Part shown: positions 25,235-34,097 of the stretch, piece by piece
Layout of the letters: each line of letters begins with the position of its first letter
Position numbering within the stretch: position 1 is the stretch's first letter
Assembly (NCBI RefSeq): GCF_001559075.2
Contig: NZ_CP014015.2
Span: 4,836,001 to 4,900,000, forward strand
Direction of reading: 5' to 3'
DNA: 64,000 bases
Source of the DNA: Citrobacter amalonaticus
GTDB lineage: Bacteria; Pseudomonadota; Gammaproteobacteria; Enterobacterales; Enterobacteriaceae
The notes under the pieces: model-generated
Database searches by the model: none
The model's input: only the letters and a program-made list of their open reading frames with translations
Told to the model about the DNA's origin: nothing
Made by a program: the position numbers and the translations under genes

Positions 25235-26221
25235 TTACACGTGTGGATGGTAGGCAAACAGCGCGGGCGCCCCACCAGTATGGATAAAGAGGATCGGGCC
25301 TTCGTCTTTAAAGCGTTTCTGGCTGATGCCGTCAATCAGTCCGGCCATCGCTTTTCCGGTATAGACCGGGTCGAGAAGGATCCCTTCCAGACGCGCCAAC
25401 AACTTCACGGCTTCCATCCCCTCTTCGTTTGGCGTGCCGTAGCCCGGGGCATAATAGTCATCCCACAACAAAATCTCCGCCGCCGCTGTCAGTTCGAGTT
25501 CACTGGCAATAGCCTGCTGCAGCGCCGCCACTTTCGGCTTTTGATCGGCTACGCTGCGCGAAACGGTTACGCCAATCAGATCCACATCCGGCATCAGTTG
25601 CTCCAGACCAATCGCCAGCCCGGCGTGCGTTCCCGCGCTACCAGAAGCCACCACCACTGAAGAGAGCTGCACCGCGCCTTCACACTGTTGCGCGATTTCC
25701 AGCGCGCTTTCAACATAGCCTAATGCCCCCAGCGCGTTTGAACCGCCAACCGGTATGATGTAGGGACGAAAGCCCTGCGCTTCGACGCGGGTGGCCAGTT
25801 CCTGCAACTGCGCATCAGGCTGGTTTAGCGCATCGCACATTTCGACCTGGACGTTGAACAGATCCAGCAGCAGGCGGTTGCCGTTGGTGAGATAGTTTTC
25901 TGCCGTGGTGCCAATGGGGTTTTCCAGCAGCGCCACGCAGTGCAGTCCCAGCTTCGCGGCTACCGCCGCCGTCTGACGCACGTGGTTAGACTGAATCGCG
26001 CCTGCCGTGATCAGCGTATCCGCGCCTTCACGCAGCGCATCTGCGGCCAGGAACTCGAGCTTGCGCAGCTTATTACCCCCCATCGCCATCGGCGTTACGT
26101 CATCGCGCTTGATGAAAATATCCCGTCCCAGGTAGTCAGAAAAGCGCGGCAGGTATTCCAGCGGCGTCGGCGCGCCGATAAATTCCAGGCGCGGAAAGCG
26201 TGTCAGGTTGTGCAGTGGCAT
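25235..26221 (-). CDS. dcyD: D-cysteine desulfhydrase
   Basis: A 328-residue PLP enzyme that splits D-cysteine into pyruvate, ammonia and sulfide (ACC deaminase family, fold type II). The PLP lysine is Lys51 in MGGNKLRKLE, and the SNH and VGGSNALG motifs that hold the cofactor and carboxylate are present (about residues 79-81 and 157-164). Position among cystine transport genes fits a role in sulfur supply or D-cysteine detoxification. Confidence 0.96.
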   Translation of the reverse strand: MPLHNLTRFPRLEFIGAPTPLEYLPRFSDYLGRDIFIKRDDVTPMAMGGNKLRKLEFLAADALREGADTLITAGAIQSNHVRQTAAVAAKLGLHCVALLENPIGTTAENYLTNGNRLLLDLFNVQVEMCDALNQPDAQLQELATRVEAQGFRPYIIPVGGSNALGALGYVESALEIAQQCEGAVQLSSVVVASGSAGTHAGLAIGLEQLMPDVDLIGVTVSRSVADQKPKVAALQQAIASELELTAAAEILLWDDYYAPGYGTPNEEGMEAVKLLARLEGILLDPVYTGKAMAGLIDGISQKRFKDEGPILFIHTGGAPALFAYHPHV

Positions 26222-26284
26222 AAAGCCTCCGATTATTCGTTGTTGTGATGTTCTTTTTATTATGCACGTTCAAACGCATGAAAT

Positions 26285-26318
26285 AAAAAAGGCGCTGATT
26301 AAAGCGCCTTTTTTTTCT
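26285..26318 (-). terminator. Terminator of tcyJ
   Basis: AAGGCGCT and AGCGCCTT form a stem with AAAAAA before and TTTTTTTT after, so it can act in both directions. It lies between tcyJ (fliY) and dcyD; some read-through to dcyD is possible. Confidence 0.85.
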
Positions 26319-26329
26319 TACTGTTCGGA

Positions 26330-27130
26330 CTATTTCGTTACATCCGCGCCAAACCACTTCTCAGAAAGCGCCTTCAGCGAGCCGTCTTTCTGCATTTCGG
26401 CAATCGCGGCGTCTACCGCCTTCAGCAGGTCTTCGTTGCCTTTACGCAGCGCAACGCCAGACTCCTGGCAGGAGAAAGCTTCACCGGTGACCGCCAGCGT
26501 GTCTTTGGTCTTTTTAACCAGATCCAGCGCCGCCAGACGATCCACCAGAATGGCGTCGATACGGCCTACGCGCAGATCCTGATATTTCGTCGGGTCATCA
26601 TCATAAGTCCGGATGTCAACGCCCTGGACGTTCTGACGTAACCACTCTTCATAGTTGGTACCCAGACCCACGCCCACTTTCTTATCTTTCAGATCGGCTG
26701 CGGTTTTAATCGCGCCTTCATTGCCTTTTTTCACCAGCGCCTGGATACCGGAAACGGTATAAGGGGTAGAGAAATCATATTTCTTTTTCCGCTCGTCGGA
26801 GATGGTGACCTGATTGATCACCACATCGATGCGTTTAGAGTCCAGAGAGGCCAGCATCCCGTCCCATTTGGTCGGTTTCAGCGTGGCTTTCACGCCCAGA
26901 TGCTTCGCCAGCTCTTCGGCGAACTCCACTTCAAAGCCGGTCAATTTACCGTCATCACCCTGGAAACTGAACGGCGGATAAGTGCCTTCCAGCCCCACCA
27001 GCAGCGTGCCACGATCTTTAACCTTCTTCAGCAGACCTTCATCTGCAAACGTTTTTGCGCTCATTCCCGCGACAAGAGCCACAGCCATCACGCCCATCAA
27101 CGCCTGGCGTCCCAGAAGTGCTAATTTCAT
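26330..27130 (-). CDS. tcyJ: Cystine-binding periplasmic protein (FliY)
   Basis: A 266-residue periplasmic receptor for L-cystine, long called FliY because of its place in the flagellar region. The signal peptide MKLALLGRQALMGVMAVALV ends with TFA at residue 29. The rest is a type II binding fold (SBP_bac_3) with GLEGTYPPFSF near residues 45-60. The ATG at 27130 gives the E. coli length; a longer frame to 27196 exists but would spoil the signal peptide. It lies 87 bases downstream of fliZ. Confidence 0.95.
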   Translation of the reverse strand: MKLALLGRQALMGVMAVALVAGMSAKTFADEGLLKKVKDRGTLLVGLEGTYPPFSFQGDDGKLTGFEVEFAEELAKHLGVKATLKPTKWDGMLASLDSKRIDVVINQVTISDERKKKYDFSTPYTVSGIQALVKKGNEGAIKTAADLKDKKVGVGLGTNYEEWLRQNVQGVDIRTYDDDPTKYQDLRVGRIDAILVDRLAALDLVKKTKDTLAVTGEAFSCQESGVALRKGNEDLLKAVDAAIAEMQKDGSLKALSEKWFGADVTK

Positions 27131-27217
27131 ATTTACCCCGAATGTTGTTATGAATGCCCGTAGTGTAGAGCGTTTATGGGTAACGACATAAATCACTCTG
27201 CTACATCTTATTCATTT

Positions 27218-27769
27218 TTAATATATATCAGAAGTCATCCGGAGGGAGGAATTCTGTTGCGGTTCGGGGCGAGCATGCGCTTTATATTGCGCGTACTTAC
27301 GCAGTGCGATGCGATAGTTGTTGGTGCTGGTCTCCGGCAGCCACGGCGCCAGGTTTTCATCAAGATAACCGTCCTGGAGCAGATCGTGAGAAATTTTCTG
27401 CTCGCTGAGATGATTACCAAGACGGCGCAGACGGACAACATACTCGCGTACGGTTCCGTGGCTCATTTCGGTCTGTTCAAACAGGAATTGTTTAAAACCA
27501 ATGATGTCGAAGAAATCGCTCTGCGTTTTGCAGTGTAAATCACCGCAGAAACGGCATAGCGCCACCCACTCTTTCTGCTCCTGCTGCCAGGCGGCTTCAT
27601 CCATGAGCGTATCGAGGCGGGAAATGGCGATTTTATTGACGATCTGCCCTTTGCGCACCAGCGTGATGCGATCCAGTAGCTTGTGGCAATGAGCGCAATG
27701 CGTCTGGCTGTGTTTAAAGTCTTTGAGGTAGCGGCTTAGAGGCCGTCTTTTTGATTGCTGCACCGTCAT
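27218..27769 (-). CDS. fliZ: Flagellar/virulence regulator FliZ
   Basis: A 183-residue regulator related in its core to tyrosine recombinase DNA-binding domains. In E. coli FliZ competes with RpoS at promoters, favouring motility over curli production, and in Salmonella it stabilises FlhDC activity. The sequence starts MTVQQSKRRPLSRYLKDFKH and has a CAHCHKLLDR motif near residue 20-30. It is downstream of fliA (59 bases) and shares its sigma-28 and FlhDC promoters. Confidence 0.95.
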   Translation of the reverse strand: MTVQQSKRRPLSRYLKDFKHSQTHCAHCHKLLDRITLVRKGQIVNKIAISRLDTLMDEAAWQQEQKEWVALCRFCGDLHCKTQSDFFDIIGFKQFLFEQTEMSHGTVREYVVRLRRLGNHLSEQKISHDLLQDGYLDENLAPWLPETSTNNYRIALRKYAQYKAHARPEPQQNSSLRMTSDIY

Positions 27770-27828
27770 GAGAACTCCTGGTAGTCAATACGTTGTGCGG
27801 CATTTTTCAGCGCCGACAACGTCGTTCG

Positions 27829-28548
27829 CTATAACTTACCCAGCTTCGTGCGTAACCGTTTTATGGCCTGACTGTGCAACTGGCTGACCCGTGACTCCCC
27901 GACTTCCAGAACCGCGCCAATCTCTTTGAGATTGAGTTCTTCCTGGTAATAGAGCGTGAGCACCAGTTGTTCGCGTTCCGGAAGTGCTTCAATGGCATCC
28001 ATCACGCGCTGGCGCAAATTGCTCTCAAGGAGCTGTTGTAACGGGTTTTCCTGCTGGTGTTCTTCTGTCACCAGCTCGATACTATCGCCATGCTCTTCCC
28101 GCCACTCGTCATAGGAGAAGAGTTGGCTGTTGTTGGTATCAAGCAACATCTGACGATATTCTTCGACAGGAATCGCCAGCCGCTCCGCCACCTCCGTTTC
28201 CGTCGCGTTGCGCCCTAATTCCTGTTCCAGTTGCCCCATCGCCTGTGCCACTTCGCGGGCATTACGCCGGACACTACGCGGCACCCAGTCACGGCTGCGT
28301 AGTTCATCCAGCATCGCCCCACGAATACGCTGCACTGCGTAAGTGGTAAATGCCGTTCCTTGCAGAGCGTCATATCGGTCAACTGCATTCAATAACCCGA
28401 TACCGCCCGCCTGTAGCAGATCGTCCAGTTCTACGCTCGCGGGCAAACGCACCTGCAGGCGCAACGCTTCGTGACGCACCAGCGGTACATAACGCTGCCA
28501 CAGCGAGTGTTTATCCATTACACCTTCAGCGGTATACAGTGAATTCAC
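27829..28548 (-). CDS. fliA: Sigma-28 flagellar sigma factor
   Basis: A 239-residue sigma-70 family factor that reads late flagellar genes such as fliC, fliD and the chemotaxis operons. Regions 2 (LDDLLQAGGIGLLNAVDRYD), 3 and 4 (LNLKEIGAVLEVGESRVSQL) are all seen. The start is a GTG at 28548, giving VNSLYTAEGV as in E. coli; an internal ATG at 28518 is an alternative. It is held inactive by FlgM (not in this window). A sigma-28 promoter precedes it, so it is autoregulated. Confidence 0.97.
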   Translation of the reverse strand: MNSLYTAEGVMDKHSLWQRYVPLVRHEALRLQVRLPASVELDDLLQAGGIGLLNAVDRYDALQGTAFTTYAVQRIRGAMLDELRSRDWVPRSVRRNAREVAQAMGQLEQELGRNATETEVAERLAIPVEEYRQMLLDTNNSQLFSYDEWREEHGDSIELVTEEHQQENPLQQLLESNLRQRVMDAIEALPEREQLVLTLYYQEELNLKEIGAVLEVGESRVSQLHSQAIKRLRTKLGKL

Positions 28549-28573
28549 GATAAACAGCCCTGCGTTAAATGAG

Positions 28574-28600
28574 TTATCGGCATGATTATCCGTTTCTGCA
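28574..28600 (-). promoter_or_regulatory. Sigma-28 promoter of fliA
   Basis: On the minus strand a perfect -10 GCCGATAA (28574-28581) lies 11 bases after TGCAGAAA (28593-28600), a weak -35. The same layout precedes fliA in E. coli. A FlhDC-dependent class 2 promoter is also expected but I could not place its box. Confidence 0.8.
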
Positions 28601-28667
28601 GGGGTTTTAATCGGGTGAATAGTGGGTGAAATGAGGGGTTATTTAGGGGTTACCGGTAAAGCCAGAA

Positions 28668-28694
28668 CGAAAAAACCCCGCCGGAGCGGGGTTT
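28668..28694 (-). terminator. Terminator of fliC
   Basis: On the minus strand ACCCCGCTCCGGCGGGGT forms a strong stem followed by TTTTTT. It begins about 20 bases after the fliC stop. In E. coli the fliC 3' UTR yields the FliX small RNA; whether that holds here is not known. Confidence 0.9.
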
Positions 28695-28710
28695 GTGCAG
28701 GAAGCGTAAA

Positions 28711-29988
28711 TTAACGCAGCAGGGACAGCATGGTCTGCGGAACCTGGTTGGCCTGAGCCAGTACGGAAGAGCCAGCCTGCTGCAGGATCTGTGCGCGAGA
28801 CATGTTGGACACTTCGGTCGCGTAGTCAGAATCCTGAATACGGCTACGGGCATCGGTCAGGTTGTTAACGGTGTTGTTCAGGTTAGTCACGGTAGATTCA
28901 AAACGGTTCTGGGAAGCACCCAGGATGCTGCGCTGAGTATCAACCGCTTTCAGAGCAGCATCAATATCTTCCAGCGGAGTAGTACCGGTCGCTGTGCCAG
29001 TATCACCGCCAGTCACTTTACCTTTCAGAACATCAAAGCCAGTCGCATTTACACTACGGAAATTACCGTTAACCATGGCTCCAGCATCTTTCGCTGCAGC
29101 TTTAGCAGTATCAATCACAGTAGCGGTAGCTGCTAAGTTATCACTCTTTTCTGCAGCAGATTTGATCGCATCTGTCAGTGCAGTTTGTTGCGCAGCAGTC
29201 ACTGTATCACCAGCTTTCAGTGAGCTAAATGCAGAACCCAAACTTGTAGTATCTTTTAAGCCAACTGCAGTAAGCATAGTTTCGAGGGCCGTTTGCATGC
29301 CAGCCGCATCAGTTGCAGCATCTGCTGCTGTTGCAAATGCAGTTACGGCATCTGAAATCTGATCACCTGCAGCGTTTTCTACCCCAACAGCAACCAAATA
29401 ATCAGCTTTAGCCTTAGCGATACCTGTATCTTTGTTTAAAGTTGTTGAGGAGGTATTATCAGTACCCGCGGTCGCCAGGTTCCAGCCAGAACTTGAACCA
29501 ATTTCAATGCTAATCTGCTCGTTATCTTTAGAGCCAACCTGGAAGTCGTAGCTCTGCGCGGCACCAGTACGGTTATCCAGAACTTTGATACCGTTAAAGT
29601 CGGTTTGTTTGGTGACGCGGTTGATCTCTTCCATACGCTGGTTAACTTCAGACTGGATGGAGTCGATATCGGATGCGGAGTTAGAGCTGTTCTGCGCCTG
29701 AACGGTCAGGTCACGAACACGCTGCAGGTTGTTGTTGATTTCGCTCAGCGCGCCTTCAGCGGTCTGAGACAGAGAGATACCGTCGTTGGCGTTACGTGCA
29801 GCAACGGTCAGACCGTTGATGTTAGAGGTGAAACGGTTGGCGATTGCCTGGCCAGCGGCGTCGTCTTTAGCGCTGTTGATACGCAGACCAGAAGACAAAC
29901 GCTCAATAGCGGTACCCAGAGCAGACTGAGATTTGTTCAGGTTGTTCTGCGTCATCAGCGACAGGCTGTTAGTATTGATTACTGCCAT
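28711..29988 (-). CDS. fliC: Flagellin, filament subunit
   Basis: A 425-residue flagellin. The N-terminal D0/D1 part (MAVINTNSLSLMTQNNLNKS, LSSGLRINSAKDDAAGQAIA) and C-terminal D1/D0 part (SRAQILQQAGSSVLAQANQV, ending VPQTMLSLLR) match the enterobacterial type closely. The middle, about residues 175-330, is Ala/Thr/Asp rich, shorter than in most E. coli serotypes and not recognised, as expected for the surface-exposed H-antigen domain. It is read divergently from fliD. A sigma-28 promoter is seen upstream. No fliB methylase or second-phase flagellin is in the window. Confidence 0.97.
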   Translation of the reverse strand: MAVINTNSLSLMTQNNLNKSQSALGTAIERLSSGLRINSAKDDAAGQAIANRFTSNINGLTVAARNANDGISLSQTAEGALSEINNNLQRVRDLTVQAQNSSNSASDIDSIQSEVNQRMEEINRVTKQTDFNGIKVLDNRTGAAQSYDFQVGSKDNEQISIEIGSSSGWNLATAGTDNTSSTTLNKDTGIAKAKADYLVAVGVENAAGDQISDAVTAFATAADAATDAAGMQTALETMLTAVGLKDTTSLGSAFSSLKAGDTVTAAQQTALTDAIKSAAEKSDNLAATATVIDTAKAAAKDAGAMVNGNFRSVNATGFDVLKGKVTGGDTGTATGTTPLEDIDAALKAVDTQRSILGASQNRFESTVTNLNNTVNNLTDARSRIQDSDYATEVSNMSRAQILQQAGSSVLAQANQVPQTMLSLLR

Positions 29989-30057
29989 AATTGAGTTTCC
30001 TTCATAAAGTGTTTAGTTTCAGGCCTCTGGCCCACGGCTCCTGCGCCGTTATCCAGA

Positions 30058-30084
30058 TTATCGACAGCCTCAAACGAACCTTTA
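30058..30084 (-). promoter_or_regulatory. Sigma-28 promoter of fliC
   Basis: On the minus strand TAAAGGTT (30077-30084), 11-base spacer, GTCGATAA (30058-30065); this fits TAAAGTTT-N11-GCCGATAA with two mismatches. The start of transcription would be about 60 bases before the fliC ATG. Confidence 0.9.
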
Positions 30085-30235
30085 GCAATTTTTATCACTC
30101 TTTTTTTTCCGCTTTTTTATCCCCTGAACAATTTCAAATAAGTCTTCATCCCTGTCTCTGGCTTATTTTACCGAGAAGCAGAATACCTTCCTAAAAAGCC
30201 TCTTTATTGTGCAATTGCCATCGCTATCTTTTCGC

Positions 30236-30262
30236 TAAACTTCTCGCGTTAAGTGCCGATAC
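30236..30262 (+). promoter_or_regulatory. Sigma-28 promoter of fliD
   Basis: TAAACTTC (30236-30243), 11-base spacer, GCCGATAC (30255-30262), a close match to the sigma-28 consensus. It is 36 bases before the fliD ATG. Confidence 0.9.
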
Positions 30263-30297
30263 CCTCTCCATTGGTTCTTATTCAAAAGGAAAATGTA

Positions 30298-31716
30298 ATG
30301 GCGAGTGTTAGTTCTCTTGGCGTCGGTTCGAATCTGGATCTGAGTGCTCTGCTGGATAAATTAAATGCCGCAGAACAGCAAAGACTCACACCGTTAACCA
30401 CTCAACAGACGTCTTATAAAGCACAGCTGACGGCCTGGGGCGTGGTAAAAAGCGCACTGCAAAAAGTGCAGACGGCATCTGATGCATTAGTCAAAGCGGA
30501 TAAGATCGCAACCAGTGCGGTAACCAGTAAAAACACCGCCTTTAGCGCCACTGTGGATGGTGGCGTGCCTGCTGGGAATTACACGGTTGAAGTCCTCAAG
30601 ATGGCGCAGTCACAGACGCTGACATCCCAGGAATTCTCCAGCAATAAAGATAAAATTGGCGGCACAACGGGATCGGACTCTCGCACCATTACCATTAGCC
30701 AACCGGGTCAGAAAGAACCGATGACCGTCACGTTAACTGACGATCAAACCTCGCTGACCGGGATTCGCGACGCAATTAATAAGCAAAATGGCAGCGTCAC
30801 CGCCACGATTATTAAAGCAGATGACGACTCTTATTATTTGTCACTGACATCCAAAGAGACGGGCGTGAGTAACGCCATGACGGTGACAGTGACGGGTGAC
30901 GATACTCTGAAGCAGAAACTGGCTTATGATCCGAGCGCAACGTCTGGTAATGGGTTAAAGCAGACGGTTCAGGCATCCGATGCCGAAGTTAAAATTAACG
31001 ATATCACCATCACGCGCAGCAGCAATACCATCAAAGATGCGCCGGAAGGCCTGACGCTGACGCTGCTGAAAGAAACAGAAGCCGATAAGCCAGAACAGCT
31101 CACAATTACCCGTGATAACACGGCGATGAAAACGGCGATTCAGTCTTTTGTCGATGCCTATAACTCATTGCAGACGACCATTTCGTCACAAACGAAATAC
31201 ACCGCCGTCGATCAGGGCAGTGACAGCCAGGATTCAAGCAATGGCGATCTGATGGGAGACGGCACGCTGCGCAACATTCAGACGCGCCTGCGTTCCATGG
31301 TGATTAGCGCACAGCCTTCTGACTATGCCACGCTGTCATCCATGGGGATCACCCAGGATGTCAACGGTAAACTGACCGTTGACAGCACCAAACTGGATAA
31401 AGCGCTGAATGATAAACCGGGTAGCGTGACTGAATTCTTTGTCGGTGACGGTGAAAAAACCGGATTCGGCGTACAAACCAGCGCCCTGCTGAAGCAATTT
31501 TTGGCCGATGACGGCGCGGTTCAGAGCGCAACGGACGGTATCAACAATTCGCTGAAAAAATTAAAAACGCGCATTGATGACACCACGCTCAGCATCAATA
31601 ACACCATCGAGCGTTATAAAAAGCAGTTTACGCAACTCGATACGCTGGTAAATAAGCTGAACAATACCGGTAGTTATTTGAGCCAACAATTTACCGCTAT
31701 GTCTTCATCGTCGTAA
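30298..31716 (+). CDS. fliD: Flagellar filament cap protein
   Basis: A 472-residue cap protein (HAP2) that sits at the filament tip and folds arriving flagellin. The N-terminal FliD_N domain begins SSLGVGSNLDLSALLDKLNA, and the C-terminal FliD_C domain ends with helical segments able to form coiled coils (NNTIERYKKQFTQLD). The ATG at 30298 follows a good ribosome binding site; an upstream in-frame start lies inside the sigma-28 promoter and is rejected. First gene of fliDST. Confidence 0.96.
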   Translation: MASVSSLGVGSNLDLSALLDKLNAAEQQRLTPLTTQQTSYKAQLTAWGVVKSALQKVQTASDALVKADKIATSAVTSKNTAFSATVDGGVPAGNYTVEVLKMAQSQTLTSQEFSSNKDKIGGTTGSDSRTITISQPGQKEPMTVTLTDDQTSLTGIRDAINKQNGSVTATIIKADDDSYYLSLTSKETGVSNAMTVTVTGDDTLKQKLAYDPSATSGNGLKQTVQASDAEVKINDITITRSSNTIKDAPEGLTLTLLKETEADKPEQLTITRDNTAMKTAIQSFVDAYNSLQTTISSQTKYTAVDQGSDSQDSSNGDLMGDGTLRNIQTRLRSMVISAQPSDYATLSSMGITQDVNGKLTVDSTKLDKALNDKPGSVTEFFVGDGEKTGFGVQTSALLKQFLADDGAVQSATDGINNSLKKLKTRIDDTTLSINNTIERYKKQFTQLDTLVNKLNNTGSYLSQQFTAMSSSS

Positions 31717-31726
31717 GGATTTTTGC

Positions 31727-32134
31727 ATGTATAGCCGTGCAGGTATTAGCGCCTATGCGCAAATCGAAGTGGAGAGCGCTGTAATGAGCGCCTCCCCTTA
31801 TCAACTGGTAAACATGCTTTTTGATGGCGCGCTCAGCGCCTTAAAAAAAGCGCTGATCTTGCTCGAACAGGGCGATATTCCCGGTAAGGGAAAAGCACTG
31901 ACCAAAGCCATTAATATTATTTCGAATGGTTTACAGTCCGGACTTGATCGCAGTGTCAATCAGGAATTATGCGACAACCTCGATAACCTGTATGACTATA
32001 TGACTCGCCGTTTATTACAGGCAAACTTGCACAATGACGCGTCAGCCATCCTCGAAGTTCATGCCCTACTGAGCAATATTTCAGAAGCATGGAAAGAAAT
32101 TGATCCGTCTTCAAAAGCACAGGATATAAAATAA
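31727..32134 (+). CDS. fliS: Flagellin export chaperone FliS
   Basis: A 135-residue helical cytoplasmic chaperone that binds the C-terminus of flagellin and keeps it unpolymerised until export; it also binds FlgM. The motif SASPYQLVNMLFDGAL near residues 21-36 is typical. It is 10 bases after fliD and its last base pair is shared with the fliT start (ATAATG). Confidence 0.96.
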   Translation: MYSRAGISAYAQIEVESAVMSASPYQLVNMLFDGALSALKKALILLEQGDIPGKGKALTKAINIISNGLQSGLDRSVNQELCDNLDNLYDYMTRRLLQANLHNDASAILEVHALLSNISEAWKEIDPSSKAQDIK

Positions 32135-32502
32135 TGAGCGCTTCCTTTTCATCCTTGCAGCAGTGGCTACTACTTCGTTCTGTGAGCCAGCAAATGCTCA
32201 GGCTGGCGAGTGAAAACAAATGGGATGAATTGGTCGAAGGAGAGATGGAGTATATTCGCCTGGTGGAGTCTCTGGCTCAAGACCCAAACCCGCCAGGCGA
32301 TCCCTCTACGCAAAGCCAGATCAGAGAGTTGCTCCACACAATCATCGATAACGAGAACGAAGTTAAGCGGTTGCTGAGCATTCGGATGGATGAGTTAAAA
32401 GTACTTATCCAAAACGGAAACCAGCAAAAAACGTTGACCTCTACCTACAGCAATCTTTCTGGCATGCTGCTGGTACCCGACGCCCCCACTGCCCCACAAT
32501 AA
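32134..32502 (+). CDS. fliT: FliD export chaperone and FlhDC antagonist FliT
   Basis: A 122-residue helical protein. It escorts FliD to the export gate and, once free, binds FlhDC and lowers class 2 gene expression, giving feedback on assembly. The sequence starts MSASFSSLQQWLLLRSVSQQ and overlaps the fliS stop by one base. Length matches E. coli FliT. Confidence 0.95.
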   Translation: MSASFSSLQQWLLLRSVSQQMLRLASENKWDELVEGEMEYIRLVESLAQDPNPPGDPSTQSQIRELLHTIIDNENEVKRLLSIRMDELKVLIQNGNQQKTLTSTYSNLSGMLLVPDAPTAPQ

Positions 32503-32523
32503 TTTCCGCTACGTTAGCAAAAA

Positions 32524-32570
32524 TCTTCCATACTCCAGAGGTCGTCTACAAGACTTCTGGAGCACGGAAG
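32524..32570 (+). promoter_or_regulatory. Hairpin over the amyA ribosome binding site
   Basis: CTTCC (32524-32528) plus CTCCAGA (32533-32539) can pair with TCTGGAG (32556-32562) plus GGAAG (32566-32570). The right arm holds the GGAG that acts as the amyA ribosome binding site and ends directly at the ATG. It could therefore hide the start region of the mRNA, or act as a weak terminator of fliDST. Confidence 0.6.
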
Positions 32571-34058
32571 ATGAAAAACCCCACGTTACTGCAGTTCTTC
32601 CACTGGTATTACCCCGAAGGCGGCAAACTCTGGCAAGAGGTGACAGAGCGCGCAGACAGCCTCAATGATATCGGTATCAACATGGTCTGGTTGCCGCCCG
32701 CCTATAAAGGCGCATCAGGCGGCTATTCCGTCGGCTATGACTCTTACGATCTGTTTGATCTCGGCGAGTTTGACCAAAAAGGCACCCTTGCCACCAAATA
32801 TGGTGATAAGACGCAGCTACTGGCGGCTATCAACGCGCTGAAGAAAAATGACATCGCGGTGCTGCTCGACGTGGTGGTGAATCACAAAATGGGGGCGGAC
32901 GAGAAAGAGAGCATCCGCGTACAGCGAGTCAACGAAGAGGATCGCACGCAGATTGCGGATGAGATCATCGACTGTGAAGGCTGGACCCGTTACACCTTCC
33001 CGGCGCGTGGCGGTCAGTACTCTCAGTTTATCTGGGATTTCAAATGTTTCAGCGGCATCGACCACATCGAAAATCCGCACGAGGACGGCATCTTTAAGAT
33101 CGTCAATGACTATACCGGCGAGGGCTGGAACGACCAGGTTGATGGCGAGCTGGGCAATTTCGATTACCTGATGGGCGAAAACATCGACTTTCGTAATCAC
33201 GCCGTCACCGAGGAGATAAAATACTGGGCGCGCTGGGTGATGGAACAAACCCAGTGTGAAGGTTTTCGTCTCGATGCGGTAAAACACATTCCGGCCTGGT
33301 TTTATAAAGAGTGGATTGAACATGTTCAGGAGGTGGCGCCAAAGCCGCTGTTTATCGTCGCCGAATACTGGTCGCACGAAGTGGATAAGCTGCAAACCTA
33401 TATCGACCAGGTAGAAGGCAAAACGATGCTGTTCGACGCCCCGTTACAGCTCAATTTTCATGAAGCGTCGCGTCAGGGACGTGATTACGACATGAGCCAG
33501 ATCTTCAGCGGCACGCTGGTTGAAGCCGATCCGTTTCACGCCGTGACGCTGGTCGCCAACCATGACACCCAGCCGTTGCAGGCGCTGGAGGCGCCGGTTG
33601 AAGCGTGGTTTAAACCACTGGCCTATGCGCTCATCCTGCTGCGGGAAAATGGCGTACCGTCGGTTTTCTATCCCGATCTCTATGGCGCGCACTATGAAGA
33701 TACCGGAGGCGACGGGGAAACCTATACCATCGACATGCCGATCATTGAGCAACTCGCCGAACTTATTCTTGCCCGCCAGCGTTTCGCCCACGGCATTCAG
33801 ACGCTCTGGTTTGATCACCCCAACTGCATCGCGTTCAGCCGTAGCGGGACGGACGACGATCCCGGCTGCGTGGTGGTGCTATCCAATGGTGATGATGGCG
33901 AGAAGACTCTCGCGCTGGGGGCAAACTACGGCAATAAAACCTGGCGAGATTTTCTCGGCAACCGGAGCGAAAGCGTGGTCACCGATGAAAACGGCGACGC
34001 CACGTTTTACTGCAACGCCGGCAGCGTCAGCGTGTGGGTGATTGAAGAGGTGATCTAA
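32571..34058 (+). CDS. amyA: Cytoplasmic alpha-amylase
   Basis: A 495-residue glycoside hydrolase of family 13 that cleaves alpha-1,4-glucans inside the cell; there is no signal peptide. The conserved GH13 regions are seen in order: DVVVNHKMG (about 99-107), EGFRLDAVKH with the nucleophile Asp (about 231-240), IVAEYW with the acid Glu (about 262-267) and LVANHDTQ with the third Asp. Length and sequence match E. coli AmyA. It follows fliT but is not known to be part of the flagellar regulon. Confidence 0.97.
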   Translation: MKNPTLLQFFHWYYPEGGKLWQEVTERADSLNDIGINMVWLPPAYKGASGGYSVGYDSYDLFDLGEFDQKGTLATKYGDKTQLLAAINALKKNDIAVLLDVVVNHKMGADEKESIRVQRVNEEDRTQIADEIIDCEGWTRYTFPARGGQYSQFIWDFKCFSGIDHIENPHEDGIFKIVNDYTGEGWNDQVDGELGNFDYLMGENIDFRNHAVTEEIKYWARWVMEQTQCEGFRLDAVKHIPAWFYKEWIEHVQEVAPKPLFIVAEYWSHEVDKLQTYIDQVEGKTMLFDAPLQLNFHEASRQGRDYDMSQIFSGTLVEADPFHAVTLVANHDTQPLQALEAPVEAWFKPLAYALILLRENGVPSVFYPDLYGAHYEDTGGDGETYTIDMPIIEQLAELILARQRFAHGIQTLWFDHPNCIAFSRSGTDDDPGCVVVLSNGDDGEKTLALGANYGNKTWRDFLGNRSESVVTDENGDATFYCNAGSVSVWVIEEVI

Positions 34059-34065
34059 TCAAGCG

Positions 34066-34089
34066 CCCCGACAGAGAAAACTGTCGGGG
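34066..34089. terminator. Terminator between amyA and yedD
   Basis: CCCCGACAG at 34066-34074 and CTGTCGGGG at 34081-34089 form a perfect 9-bp stem with a six-base loop, placed between the convergent genes. The T run is weak on both sides. Confidence 0.75.
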
Positions 34090-34097
34090 ACAAGACA

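Larger units (their letters stand above)
29989..30297. other. Divergent control region fliC/fliD
   Basis: A 309-bp gap with two sigma-28 promoters annotated separately, about 150 bp apart. The remainder is T-rich untranslated leader of fliC on one side and the short fliD leader on the other. The fliD ribosome binding site AAAAGGAAAA is at 30284-30293. Confidence 0.8.

Noticed and set aside
25010..25660. A 216-codon plus-strand frame over tcyL and dcyD
   Set aside because: Antisense to two conserved genes, rich in Gln and Arg, typical of a shadow frame.
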